Of a DNA stretch of 33,265 nt, positions 16,590-24,650 are shown one piece after another (position 1 is the stretch's first letter; each line of letters opens with the position of its first letter). This DNA is from Deltaproteobacteria bacterium (GTDB taxonomy: Bacteria > Desulfobacterota > DSM-4660 > Desulfatiglandales > Desulfatiglandaceae): assembly GCA_021737785.1 (NCBI GenBank), contig JAIPDI010000057.1, forward strand, positions 1-33,265, written 5' to 3'. Made by a program: the position numbers and the translations under genes. Below the pieces are notes generated by a model, which had not been told where the DNA came from, made no database searches, and saw nothing but the letters and a program-made list of their open reading frames with translations.

Positions 16590-17771
16590 TCAAGGTTCAA
16601 ACGCAATGGACAGATCCGCCCCGTCGAGTTTGGCGCTGACCGATGTCGAGGAGGCCACCTGTCTGGGGAGGAGGATGTGCCGCTTGAAGCCTCCGATACG
16701 GATAACCAGTTCATCCGACACCTTATTGAGGTCCACATCCTTCTTCTCTATAAAGGGGAGCTTGATCTTCAACTGGTACCTGCCGTTGACCTTGACCAGA
16801 GAATACGGCTGCCCGTCAAAAAACCGCTCCAGCGGGTCCCTGTCTCCGTATATCTGATCAGCCAGCAACGCGAGGCTTTCCTTCCCCAATATCTCTCCCC
16901 TGAAGAGATTTACCGGAAAAAGGGGAATCGGGCTGAAATACGCCTCTGCCTGCCGGATATATTCGCCCTGCCGCTCCCTCCAGTCCTCAAAATAGTCGTC
17001 ATGAATACTCTCCGGAAGAATACGATTCATGATAATGGCGTCTATGCTCATTTTGTAAAGAGAAAAATACATGAAGGCCCGCTGGGTTTCCTTGAGTACG
17101 ATCTTTTCAGGATTGGTGACGAGACGCACCGTTGTTGTCTTGGGATCCACCAGGATCTCGTCCACCCCCTGCAGGCGCTGGAACAGGAATTCAATGGCAT
17201 CAAAGTAGTCTTCGCCCGGAAGGGGAACATCGTACAGCCGTTTGGCGATGGGACGGGCATACCTGGCAATGGCCTTTTCCATCTTGAATATCTTTTTTAT
17301 GTACCATTCCAGGGTGGTTGGAATGCTGATGAACCTGAGCGATTCGCCCGTGGGTGCGCAATCCAGAAGAATGACATCGAATTTCTTTGTCCGGACATAC
17401 CGATTGATGTAGAGGAGGAGACTCACCTCCTCCATCCCCGGCAGGATGGCCAGTTCCTCGGCCAGGATCTCATCCAGCCCGGTGGTGTTGAGGAGGGTGG
17501 AGATGTATTTGTGGATATCCCCCCAGTTCTTTTCGATCTCTTCCTGAATATCCAGTTCCTGGATCCAGAGGGTATTTCCCACCTTGATCGGTTTCCCTCG
17601 GTTCTTGTCAATCAGGCCCCTGTCCAGGTCAAAAATATCGGCAAGGCTGTGGGCCACATCCAGAGACATGACCAGGGTCTTTTTGCCTGCACGGGCCGCC
17701 TTGATCCCTGTGGCGGCGGCCACACTGGTCTTCCCGACCCCGCCCTTCCCCGCAAAAAATATGATTCTCAT
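16590..17771 (-). CDS. ArsA/GET3-type ATPase with C-terminal Hsp20-like domain
   Basis: A 393-residue single-domain member of the ArsA/GET3 SIMIBI ATPases. The deviant P-loop is GKGGVGKT (8-15), the switch I region DVAHSLADIF (38-47) and the switch II DCAPTGES (137-144). After about residue 315 comes a beta-rich domain (LVKVNGRYQLKIKLPFIEKKDVDL, then GGFKRHILLP) that matches the Hsp20-like tail known from bacterial ArsA homologues. The GET3 CxxC zinc motif and the arsenite-binding cysteines of ArsA are not evident, so arsenite export is unlikely. A client-binding or targeting role fits better (inference). No arsenic genes are nearby. Confidence 0.85.
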   Translation of the reverse strand: MRIIFFAGKGGVGKTSVAAATGIKAARAGKKTLVMSLDVAHSLADIFDLDRGLIDKNRGKPIKVGNTLWIQELDIQEEIEKNWGDIHKYISTLLNTTGLDEILAEELAILPGMEEVSLLLYINRYVRTKKFDVILLDCAPTGESLRFISIPTTLEWYIKKIFKMEKAIARYARPIAKRLYDVPLPGEDYFDAIEFLFQRLQGVDEILVDPKTTTVRLVTNPEKIVLKETQRAFMYFSLYKMSIDAIIMNRILPESIHDDYFEDWRERQGEYIRQAEAYFSPIPLFPVNLFRGEILGKESLALLADQIYGDRDPLERFFDGQPYSLVKVNGRYQLKIKLPFIEKKDVDLNKVSDELVIRIGGFKRHILLPRQVASSTSVSAKLDGADLSIAFEP

Positions 17772-17968
17772 TTGATTTCGATTCAGATCGTGTTACTGTT
17801 TTGCATTCAGGACATTTTCCAACATGAGCCAAAAAGTTTACCACACTCTCCGCAATTTTAAAAGGAGTAACGATTCCGGGAGTAAGGATATGGCGTCCGC
17901 ACCAAAACCCGTCTATCCCGAGACGTCGTTACTGAATCCCTGACCACTGCCGGAAGGAGATGGCTTGT

Positions 17969-18895
17969 ATGGACTTGATATTCCTGGGAACCGGCGCGGC
18001 CTGGGGTCTCCCGGAACTGAACTGCGACTGCCTCATCTGCCGTGAGATGCGGCAAAAAGGGGAAAAGCGGGATCGCACCTCCCTCCTCCTGAAGAACCAG
18101 ACCACACTCCTGGTGGACTGCGGCCCGGATGCAAGGTCCCAGCTGACAAGACACAACATCGACAGGATCGATGGGGTGTTGATCACCCATGAACACAGCG
18201 ACCACTACATCGGTCTCGACGAGCTTTTTGCATTCAAAAGGAACAGGCCCCGGGGGGCATTCAAACCCATACCGGTCTATCTTACGTCCAGAAGTCACCA
18301 GGTGATACGAAAGCGGTTTGATTATCTGGAAGATATGGAGGTCATCCGGGTTTGCACTATCGAGCCGGGGCAATGGGTTAACGTCTGCGAGTTTGAGGTG
18401 TTTCCCTTCGACACCTATCACGGACCTTTTGCACAGGGGTCGGTGGGGTTCCTTTTCAAGGTCAAAGGCATTTCAGGGGAAACCGTACGGATCGTGTACA
18501 CCTCTGATTTCTCGGACATCCCCGATCCGCCATCGGATCTCTTTGAACCCGATTATCTGGTGATTCAATCCTTCTGGCTCAATGAACCTGTGCATAATCG
18601 GCCCCACCACATGAGTTTTCAAAGGGCCATCCGGTTCATTAAACGTCTCAGACCCAAAAAGGAGACCTTCCTCGTTCACATGGGCGATGCGGACAGGGTT
18701 GCCGGCGACCCGGCCAACAGCTTTCTCAAGAAATACGAACCCAAAGACCCGATGCGGCCCCCAGCCGGAGGGGATCCCTATCCCATCCCCCTCAACCAGG
18801 CCCAGTGGCAGGAAACCGTCAATCGCATCATCTCGGACAGGCAGGTCCCCTATCCGATTACCGTTGCCCATGACGACCTCTCCCTGAAAGCGTGA
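17969..18895 (+). CDS. PhnP-like metallo-beta-lactamase phosphodiesterase
   Basis: A 308-residue protein whose N terminus (FLGTGAAWGLPELNCDCLIC) matches the PhnP subgroup, with the structural zinc cysteines at 19, 21 and 24. The catalytic HxHxDH is HEHSDH at 74-79. Later ligands lie in YTSDFSD and HMSFQRAI. PhnP acts on cyclic phosphate esters; this protein has a longer C terminus and no phn genes nearby, so its substrate is unknown. The ATG at 17960 lies immediately against the GGAAGGAG ribosome-binding site, so the ATG at 17969 (9-nt spacing) is preferred. It is divergent from the ArsA gene. Confidence 0.85.
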   Translation: MDLIFLGTGAAWGLPELNCDCLICREMRQKGEKRDRTSLLLKNQTTLLVDCGPDARSQLTRHNIDRIDGVLITHEHSDHYIGLDELFAFKRNRPRGAFKPIPVYLTSRSHQVIRKRFDYLEDMEVIRVCTIEPGQWVNVCEFEVFPFDTYHGPFAQGSVGFLFKVKGISGETVRIVYTSDFSDIPDPPSDLFEPDYLVIQSFWLNEPVHNRPHHMSFQRAIRFIKRLRPKKETFLVHMGDADRVAGDPANSFLKKYEPKDPMRPPAGGDPYPIPLNQAQWQETVNRIISDRQVPYPITVAHDDLSLKA

Positions 18896-18951
18896 ATGGT
18901 TGGACAGACAAGGAAATTGATTTTCGTCCTCTTTGGCGGGAAGAGATTGTA

Positions 18952-18981
18952 TTGACACACCGTATCAATCTTCCTTATACT
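18952..18981 (+). promoter_or_regulatory. Strong sigma70-type promoter
   Basis: TTGACA (18952-18957), 18 bp, TATACT (18976-18981), followed by an AT-rich start region near 18988. The next gene on this strand begins over 500 bp downstream at 19516, with repeat elements between. It may once have been close to that gene, or it may drive an unrecognised RNA. Confidence 0.65.
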
Positions 18982-19027
18982 CATTAAGCTATATTAACCT
19001 GAAAAATGAACTTATATTATGATCTCC

Positions 19028-19226
19028 ACAGTCCAAAGTTCTCGTAATGTATTGATTTTATTGAATGCATAAATTCCAGGCCGTCATTCCGGCGAAGCTT
19101 GTCCCGGACTCCGATCCGGGAGCCGGAATCCAGTGTCTTTTTGATAACTTAAATGTCCTGGATGTCGGTCGAAGATCCCGTACTTGCGGGGATCACGTCC
19201 GGCATGACGTGAAATCTTTGGACTGT
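19028..19226. repeat. Element bounded by an 11-bp perfect inverted repeat
   Basis: ACAGTCCAAAG (19028-19038) and CTTTGGACTGT (19216-19226) are perfect inverted repeats. Between them lies a copy of the dispersed CATTCCGGCGAA...CCGGAATCCAG palindromic repeat (about 19083-19132). No open frame is present. Confidence 0.5.
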
Positions 19227-19236
19227 CAAGTTATGA

Positions 19237-19377
19237 TGGTCTCGTAAAAAGTCAGGAAATGTCATTTTTCGTCATTCCGGCGAAAGCCGGAATCCAGTCC
19301 CGCAACAGCGGGATTCAATCAGTTAAAAAACCTCTGGACCCCGTTTTTCAACGGGGTGACGACTTTTTACGAATGCA
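19237..19377. mobile_element. MITE-like element, 141 bp, with terminal inverted repeats
   Basis: TCGTAAAAAGTC (19242-19253) and GACTTTTTACGA (19361-19372) are perfect 12-bp inverted repeats near the ends, extended imperfectly outward by TGATG/CATCA. The 11-bp word TCAAGTTATGA is directly repeated on both sides (19226-19236 and 19378-19388), as expected for a target-site duplication, although part may belong to the element. Inside are a CATTCCGGCGAAAGCCGGAATCCAG-type palindrome and a CCCCGTT/AACGGGG hairpin. It has no coding capacity, so it would need a transposase supplied elsewhere. Confidence 0.6.
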
Positions 19378-19515
19378 TCAAGTTATGACGTGAAAAAATC
19401 TAATTTTCAGCCTTCTCTTTTTGGTTGTTTTTGCCAGGCAACATACTCACACCTAATTGAAATATCTTGGACCTTCAAGGGGACCTAAAAAAAACATGTC
19501 AGGAGGGAGGCAAGA

Positions 19516-21075
19516 ATGAAAACAGATCGATTTCGACAAATCCCGTACCTTGTGATCCTAATTGGGCTGGCCTTTGTTTATCAAGGCATCGATTCAGCCG
19601 AGGCAGCCACTTTTTGTGTGACCAACAGCAGTCAGCTCCATGCAGCGCTGGGCACTGCGGAAGACAACGGCGAGGCGGACGAGATACACATCGCACAGGG
19701 GGCCTATACCGGCAATTTCACGTATCAGTCCCAGGAAGCCCTTGCCGTCATGGGGGGATATACGGCTGACTGCTCCTCCAGGGTCCTAAACCCTTCGAAT
19801 ACCGTCCTGTCACGCAATTCTTCAGCGACGATCTTGAGAATCACTATCGAAGGGGACGCTGATTTTGAGTGTGACGGCATTACCTTCCAAAATGGTTCAG
19901 CCGAACGGGGGGGCGGGCTGCGCATAGACTCATGGAATGGGAATGTGACGGTCAGCAACAACATCGCCTATGGCAACCATGCCGCCGAGTTCGGCGGGGG
20001 AATGTATATTTCCTCAGGCGGAACCATCACGCTTTCCCATAACACGATCTATGGAAACGATAGCGATTACTACGGCGGCGGCGCCAGCATCCACGGCGAA
20101 GGCACCCTTGTTTTGACGGCCAATGTAATCAGGGACAACATCGCGGACGGTGCGGCCGGCGGCATACATGCATCCGGCGGCTCCGTATCCGTGATCAACA
20201 ATCTTTTTTATGGTAATTTCGCCACGTGGTATCACGGGGCCGTCCTTGTTGAAGGGGACTCCATCCGGGTCATCAACAATACCATCGCATCCAACTTATC
20301 AGAAGGGTTGGGTGCAGGTCTGACGGTCATGCTAGACCAAGATTCGGACAATGCCGAGATACACAACAACATTATCTACGCCAACAGCGGGTATTATGAG
20401 GGGAATGACCTTTGTATCTTTAACGATCAAAATGAAAACGGCGTTGCATCGCCGGTGAGCCTGCTCAACAACGACTTTGATCAAAGCGCGGCAGGAACCG
20501 ATATCGTCCTCCCGTTTTCCATTGACCCAAGTAACCTGGATAACAGAGACCCGCTGTTTGTCAGTACGGGGACAGGAGACTATCGTCTGACAAAAGGGTC
20601 TCCCTGCATTGACACGGGCACCTCCACGGATGCCCCGGCAACGGATATCAGAGGGACATCGCGGCCCCAGGGTCCGGGGTATGACATGGGCGCTTATGAG
20701 TATGCTGACCCTAAGCCGGACATCAAGGCGAACGGCCAGGATGGCACTTTAGTCGTTACGCAAAGCGATCCGGTCTCGATTACGGTGAGCATGAATCCGG
20801 GCGACATGGCCCAGAGCACCGCCGATTGGTGGATAGCCGTCCACACGCCCCTTGCCTCGCCGGCGAACTGGTATTCGTATGTGTTCCCGACCGGATGGCA
20901 ACCCGGGATCCATATGTGCATCCAGTATCCTCTATTTAGCCTCTCCACCCTGGCGCTGCCTCAAATGTCGTTCGTTTCAGGAGACTACACCTTTTATTTC
21001 GCCGTGGTTCCTCCGGGTGGCAACCCATTAGGGCCCTGGCTCGGGATGGATTTTGTGAAGGTCCAGGTCCAGTAG
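19516..21075 (+). CDS. Secreted parallel beta-helix (choice-of-anchor Q type) protein
   Basis: A 519-residue protein. The signal peptide is residues 1 to about 30 (hydrophobic YLVILIGLAFVY, cleavage near SAEA-A). From about 95 to 330 it has repeats of the pectate-lyase-like helix type (VTVSNNIAYGN, ITLSHNTIYGN, LVLTANVIRDN, VSVINNLFYGN). DYRLTKGSPCIDTG, then DIRGTSRPQG and DMGAYEY (about 355-396), matches the choice-of-anchor Q domain. Residues 402-518 are a C-terminal domain nearly identical to the end of the next protein. No catalytic lyase residues were recognised; a surface or extracellular binding role is likely. AGGAGGGAGG precedes the ATG. Confidence 0.85.
   Translation: MKTDRFRQIPYLVILIGLAFVYQGIDSAEAATFCVTNSSQLHAALGTAEDNGEADEIHIAQGAYTGNFTYQSQEALAVMGGYTADCSSRVLNPSNTVLSRNSSATILRITIEGDADFECDGITFQNGSAERGGGLRIDSWNGNVTVSNNIAYGNHAAEFGGGMYISSGGTITLSHNTIYGNDSDYYGGGASIHGEGTLVLTANVIRDNIADGAAGGIHASGGSVSVINNLFYGNFATWYHGAVLVEGDSIRVINNTIASNLSEGLGAGLTVMLDQDSDNAEIHNNIIYANSGYYEGNDLCIFNDQNENGVASPVSLLNNDFDQSAAGTDIVLPFSIDPSNLDNRDPLFVSTGTGDYRLTKGSPCIDTGTSTDAPATDIRGTSRPQGPGYDMGAYEYADPKPDIKANGQDGTLVVTQSDPVSITVSMNPGDMAQSTADWWIAVHTPLASPANWYSYVFPTGWQPGIHMCIQYPLFSLSTLALPQMSFVSGDYTFYFAVVPPGGNPLGPWLGMDFVKVQVQ
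20719..21075 (+). repeat. Duplicated C-terminal domain, copy A (357 bp)
   Basis: It encodes 118 residues starting DIKANGQDGTLVV and ending at the stop codon. Copy B at 22176-22532 has the same length and differs by eye at 11 of 118 residues. Most of the DNA is identical, including third codon positions. Confidence 0.92.
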
Positions 21076-21089
21076 GGATGCGATTTACA

Positions 21090-21124
21090 GAAGCCGGGTC
21101 GGCAGCCTTGCGGTGACCCGCTTC
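21090..21124. terminator. Hairpin after the beta-helix gene
   Basis: GAAGCcGGGT (21090-21099) pairs with ACCCGCTTC (21116-21124) with one bulged base. It begins 15 nt after the stop codon. There is no T run after it, so it may be a processing or attenuating structure, not a classical terminator. Confidence 0.35.
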
Positions 21125-21233
21125 CTGGAACCCGTCAAAACCGACAACCGTTAGCCGTATGTTTGACAATGGGGGGATCGGCGTTAACTGGATGCCGTGG
21201 CGTTCTTCACAGACAATGACAGGGGGATGGGAC

Positions 21234-22532
21234 ATGAAAGCAAGAGGCTTGATAGTGGCGGCGTTTATCACAGCGGCATTAACCTGGATCATCAGCCCGG
21301 GGATGTGTGCGGCAGACAGCACCCCCCCTGCATCTGTGGTGAAGTTGATCTTCATTCACCACTCCACCGGAGGGAACTGGCTCGCCGATCCCAATGAGGA
21401 GCAACCTTACGGCGGTCTCGGGTCTGCTCTGATGAACAACAACTATTTTGTGAGCGCCACCAACTACGGCTGGGGGCCTGACGGCATCGGCGACCGTACA
21501 GACATCCCCAACTGGCCCGAATGGTTCACCGGTTTGAACAGTACCACGATCCTTACGGCGCTGTATGCAGAAAACAATCAGAATATCGATGGATTCGGTT
21601 CCTGGTCGCGTCTGGCGACCGATCCGGGCGGGGAGAACCAGATCATCATGTTCAAGTCCTGTTTCCCCAATTCCGATCTTTTTGGAGATCCGGATGATCC
21701 AGCCGGGACAGAACCCAATGACCAGTATACGGTGAGCAATGCCAAGGCGGTCTACAACAACCTGTTGACCTACTTTCAGACCCGCCAGGACAAGCTGTTT
21801 GTGGTCATCACCGCCCCGCCCCAGACTCAAAATGCCTACGGGGAGGACTACCAGACGCCCGAGCACCGGGCGGCGAATGCCCGGGCGTTCAATAACTGGC
21901 TGGTCAATGACTGGTTATCGGGGTATCCATACCAGAATGTCTGCGTGTTTGACTATTTTAATGTCCTGACCGCCCAGGACAACCATCACCGGTATTACAA
22001 TGGGGCCATCCAGCATGTGACCAATACAGCCTATAATTTTTCCGCCTATCCCACTGATGAATGGGACAGCCATCCGAACACGGAGGGGCAACAAAAGGCC
22101 ACGGAGGAGTTCGTCCCCCTTCTCAACTACTATTACAATCTCTTTGCGGGCGGCTCCCCTTCAAATCCTGTCCCTGACATCAAGGCGAACGGCCAGGATG
22201 GCACTTTAGTCGTAACGCAAAGCGATCCGGTCTCCATTACGGTGAGCATGAATCCGGGCGGTCTGGCGGGACAGACTGCCGATTGGTGGATAGCCGTCCA
22301 CACGCCCCTTGCCTCGCCGGCCGACTGGTATTCATATGTGTACCCGACCGGATGGCAACCCGGGATCCATATGTGCATCCAGTATCCTCTATTTACCCTT
22401 TCCCCCCTGGCGCTGCCTCAAATGTCGTTCGTTTCAGGAGACTACACGTTTTATTTCGCGGTGGTTCCTCCGGGTGGCAACCCATTAGGGCCCTGGTTGG
22501 GGATGGATTGGGTCAATGTTCACGTCCAGTAG
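21234..22532 (+). CDS. Secreted SGNH/GDSL-like hydrolase with the shared C-terminal domain
   Basis: A 432-residue protein. The signal peptide is 1 to about 27 (LIVAAFITAALTWII, cleavage near MCAA). LIFIHHSTGGNWL (38-50) supplies a candidate nucleophile Ser44. FKSCFPNSDL (140-149) has a candidate oxyanion Asn146, and DEWDSHPNTEGQ (275-286) has the Asp278/His280 pair expected at the end of an SGNH fold. The assignment is by motif order, not by a known close family. Residues 315-431 repeat the C-terminal domain of the preceding protein. The chosen ATG has AGGGGG about 8 nt upstream; the longer frame from 21159 has no signal peptide. Likely substrate: an acetylated or esterified glycan (inference). 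Confidence 0.75.
   Translation: MKARGLIVAAFITAALTWIISPGMCAADSTPPASVVKLIFIHHSTGGNWLADPNEEQPYGGLGSALMNNNYFVSATNYGWGPDGIGDRTDIPNWPEWFTGLNSTTILTALYAENNQNIDGFGSWSRLATDPGGENQIIMFKSCFPNSDLFGDPDDPAGTEPNDQYTVSNAKAVYNNLLTYFQTRQDKLFVVITAPPQTQNAYGEDYQTPEHRAANARAFNNWLVNDWLSGYPYQNVCVFDYFNVLTAQDNHHRYYNGAIQHVTNTAYNFSAYPTDEWDSHPNTEGQQKATEEFVPLLNYYYNLFAGGSPSNPVPDIKANGQDGTLVVTQSDPVSITVSMNPGGLAGQTADWWIAVHTPLASPADWYSYVYPTGWQPGIHMCIQYPLFTLSPLALPQMSFVSGDYTFYFAVVPPGGNPLGPWLGMDWVNVHVQ
22176..22532 (+). repeat. Duplicated C-terminal domain, copy B (357 bp)
   Basis: Same-length partner of copy A at 20719-21075. Conserved words include TADWWIAVHTPLASPA, GWQPGIHMCIQYPLF and GDYTFYFAVVPPGGN. It resembles the all-beta domain with an ADWW signature that I recall from the ends of many extracellular proteins of sulfate reducers. 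Confidence 0.92.
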
Positions 22533-22628
22533 AGACGGGGGTTCAGGGTCGCCCGATCAAGGGTCACGGTTCATGCGGGCCCAAGTTTCAACGCACAAAA
22601 AAGGAGTAATAATATCGGAGGCTTGCAA

Positions 22629-23207
22629 ATGAGGCTGGGGATTTTTTCATGTGTGCTCGTTTTTTTCATCGGGGCTTTTGCAGGGGCGGGGCAGGCCTTG
22701 TCCGACAAACCCCGGGTCACCATCGAAACATCAAAGGGGACCATTGTGCTCGAACTGTATCCGGATGAAGCGCCTAAGACGGTGGCCAATTTCCTCAACT
22801 ATGCGCGATGGGGACATTACGACGGCACCATCTTCCATCGGGTCATTCCCGACTTCATGATCCAGGGCGGTGGGTTCACCCCGAAGATGAAAGAGAAGCT
22901 GACAGAGATGTCCATCGAGAACGAGGCCGATAACGGCCTCAGGAATGACCGGGGCACCGTGGCCATGGCGCGCACCCAGGACGCCCACAGTGCAACGGCC
23001 CAGTTTTTCATCAACACCAAGGACAACGCCTTCCTGAACCACAAGAGCAAGACGCCTGAGGGATGGGGATACACGGTTTTTGGAAAGGTAACCCAGGGGA
23101 TGGAGGTGGTGGATGCCATCTCCAAGGTTGAAACCGGGAACCGTGTGTCCATGGCAAACGTCCCGGTTGAGCCGGTGGTGATTACCAAGGTGACGGTCAA
23201 GGATTAG
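22629..23207 (+). CDS. Periplasmic cyclophilin-type peptidyl-prolyl cis-trans isomerase
   Basis: A 192-residue protein with an N-terminal signal peptide (1 to about 25, CVLVFFIGAFAGAG) and a PpiA-type cyclophilin domain. IFHRVIPDFMIQGGGFT (68-84) contains the catalytic arginine Arg71. The QFFIN and GYTVFGKVTQGMEVVD motifs follow. It should catalyse proline isomerisation in exported proteins. GGAGG lies 7 nt before the ATG; the frame extends 6 nt further to a TTG that is less likely. pyrK begins 14 nt after the stop, so the two are probably co-transcribed. Confidence 0.92.
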   Translation: MRLGIFSCVLVFFIGAFAGAGQALSDKPRVTIETSKGTIVLELYPDEAPKTVANFLNYARWGHYDGTIFHRVIPDFMIQGGGFTPKMKEKLTEMSIENEADNGLRNDRGTVAMARTQDAHSATAQFFINTKDNAFLNHKSKTPEGWGYTVFGKVTQGMEVVDAISKVETGNRVSMANVPVEPVVITKVTVKD

Positions 23208-23221
23208 ATGACAAGGACGGT

Positions 23222-24034
23222 GTGGCCGAAGGGAAGGCCTGCGAAATTGTGATTGAACAGGATACGGAAATTATATTCAACAAACAGGTCGCCGCGGGCG
23301 CCTTTTTGATGGGGGTGCGGTCCCCCGAGATTGCGGCGGAGGCCCGACCCGGGCAGTTCGTCATGCTCCGGGTGGGCCAGGGCATGGACCCGCTTTTAAG
23401 GAGGCCTTTTTCCATCTGTGATGCCGTGGACGACCTGGTACTTATCCTCTACCGGGTGGTGGGCCGTGGAACCCGGATCATGTCGGATGCGAGAAAAGGT
23501 GAACGGCTGCAGGTCCTGGGCCCTTTGGGAAGGGGGTTTGCACGTCCCCTCGCAGGACAAGGCACCATTCTGGTGGCCGGGGGCATTGGGATTGCCCCGC
23601 TCCTGTTCCTGTCTCGATGGATGCCGCCGGAAAGTTTTACTTTTTTTGCCGGGTTTGGTTCTGCTGATCAGATTGTCGGGGTCGATGAACTGGGCCTGTC
23701 GGGCATGGCGATATCGATCGCCACGGACGATGGCTCGGCCGGACATCACGGCCTTGTGACGGAGCTTCTGGAAAAGGCAATGACCGGTCTGAGCGGGGAT
23801 CCCGGGATGGTCTTTGCATGCGGTCCGCTCCCGATGTTGAAGGCGGTTATGGCAGTGACCCGTGACAGGAAAATCTCCTGCCAGGTCTCTTTGGAGGCAT
23901 TGATGGCCTGCGGGCTGGGGGCATGTCAGGGGTGTGCGGTGAAGGCGGCGCCCGGACAGGATCGGGCCTACCGGCATGTATGTCAGGATGGACCGGTGTT
24001 TGACGCCACTGATCTGGATTGGGGGGCGCTCTAA
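23222..24034 (+). CDS. pyrK: Dihydroorotate dehydrogenase electron transfer subunit
   Basis: A 270-residue FAD and [2Fe-2S] protein that passes electrons from the FMN of PyrD to NAD. RRPFSI (60-65) binds FAD, LVAGGIGIAPLLFL (117-130) is the NAD-binding start, and ACGPLPM (199-205) is the typical late motif. Four cysteines ligate the cluster: 230, 235, 238 (CGLGACQGC) and 254 (HVC). The GTG start has AAGGA about 5 nt upstream. The protein is complete, in contrast to its expected partner PyrD just downstream. Confidence 0.93.
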   Translation: MAEGKACEIVIEQDTEIIFNKQVAAGAFLMGVRSPEIAAEARPGQFVMLRVGQGMDPLLRRPFSICDAVDDLVLILYRVVGRGTRIMSDARKGERLQVLGPLGRGFARPLAGQGTILVAGGIGIAPLLFLSRWMPPESFTFFAGFGSADQIVGVDELGLSGMAISIATDDGSAGHHGLVTELLEKAMTGLSGDPGMVFACGPLPMLKAVMAVTRDRKISCQVSLEALMACGLGACQGCAVKAAPGQDRAYRHVCQDGPVFDATDLDWGAL

Positions 24035-24598
24035 ATGGAGATCCATCCTGATTTACGGGTCCGCATCGGGTCTCTGGAGTTAAAAAATCCTGTGCTGACC
24101 GCATCCGGGACCTTCGGGTACGGCCGGGAATTTTCCCCCCTGATGGATTTGAACCGGTTGGGCGGGATCGTGGTCAAAGGGGTTTCCCTCTCCCCCAGGG
24201 AGGGGAATCCGCCTCTGGCCGTGGAAGATGCGGGCGCGGATGCCCTGACCCTGATCAACACCCTTACCGGCATGGCCGTTGATATTGAAAAGCGCGTCCC
24301 CAGACTGGCCAACCTCTCCGGGGGGCTGTCCGGACCGGCTATCCGGCCGGTGGCCCTTTTTATGGTCCGCCAGGTGGTCAAGGCGGTCCGCATCCCTGTC
24401 ATCGGCGTGGGGGGGATCATGGACCATCGGGATGCCCTCGAGTTCCTCATCGCAGGGGCCCGGGCCATCCAGGTGGGAACTGCCAACTTCGTCCAGCCAC
24501 AGGCATCTGTCAATATCATCGAGGGATTAAGGGACTTCTGCCGGAGTCATGGAATATCGGGCATCGAGGAGATTATCGGCACCCTCAGGGAGGGATAA
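24035..24598 (+). pseudogene. pyrD: Class 1B dihydroorotate dehydrogenase with in-frame internal deletion
   Basis: Only 187 residues, against about 300 for the family. Residues 1-60 (LKNPVLTASGTFGYG through SPREGNPP) match the N terminus of class 1B PyrD. From residue 61 (LAVEDAGADALTLINTL) the sequence matches the normal C-terminal third, with GGLSGPAIRP, IGVGGI and VGTANFV intact. By recall of the Lactococcus PyrDB sequence, about 120 residues are missing at 24215. They include the AETASGMLNAIGLQN stretch, the active-site loop with the catalytic cysteine (NISCPN), and the FMN- and substrate-binding lysine region. The frame is preserved and there is no internal stop. A half TIM barrel should not catalyse oxidation of dihydroorotate. 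A real deletion or an assembly collapse would both explain it. Confidence 0.82.
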
Positions 24599-24650
24599 CA
24601 CCTCATCAGAAAGGGAAAAGAACGACTCAAGAGGGGATGGGAGGGCATGC

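Larger units (their letters stand above)
18896..19515. other. 620-bp intergenic region: strong promoter and small repeat elements
   Basis: Between the PhnP-like gene and the beta-helix gene there is a strong plus-strand promoter (18952-18981), an inverted-repeat-bounded segment (19028-19226) and a MITE-like element (19237-19377) with flanking 11-bp direct repeats. No credible coding frame was found. Confidence 0.65.

Noticed and set aside
16590-17771. Arsenite efflux ATPase (arsenic resistance)
   Set aside because: Single ATPase domain with an Hsp20-like tail, no evident arsenite-binding cysteines, and no arsB, arsC or arsR nearby.
17629-17844. Small CxxC protein frame starting upstream of the ArsA ATPase gene on the minus strand
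   Set aside because: Its C-terminal two thirds is the ArsA coding sequence in another frame, and it has no ribosome-binding site.
21076-21233. Cyclic di-GMP or other riboswitch between the two secreted protein genes
   Set aside because: A hairpin is present, but none of the conserved GEMM-I elements could be found.
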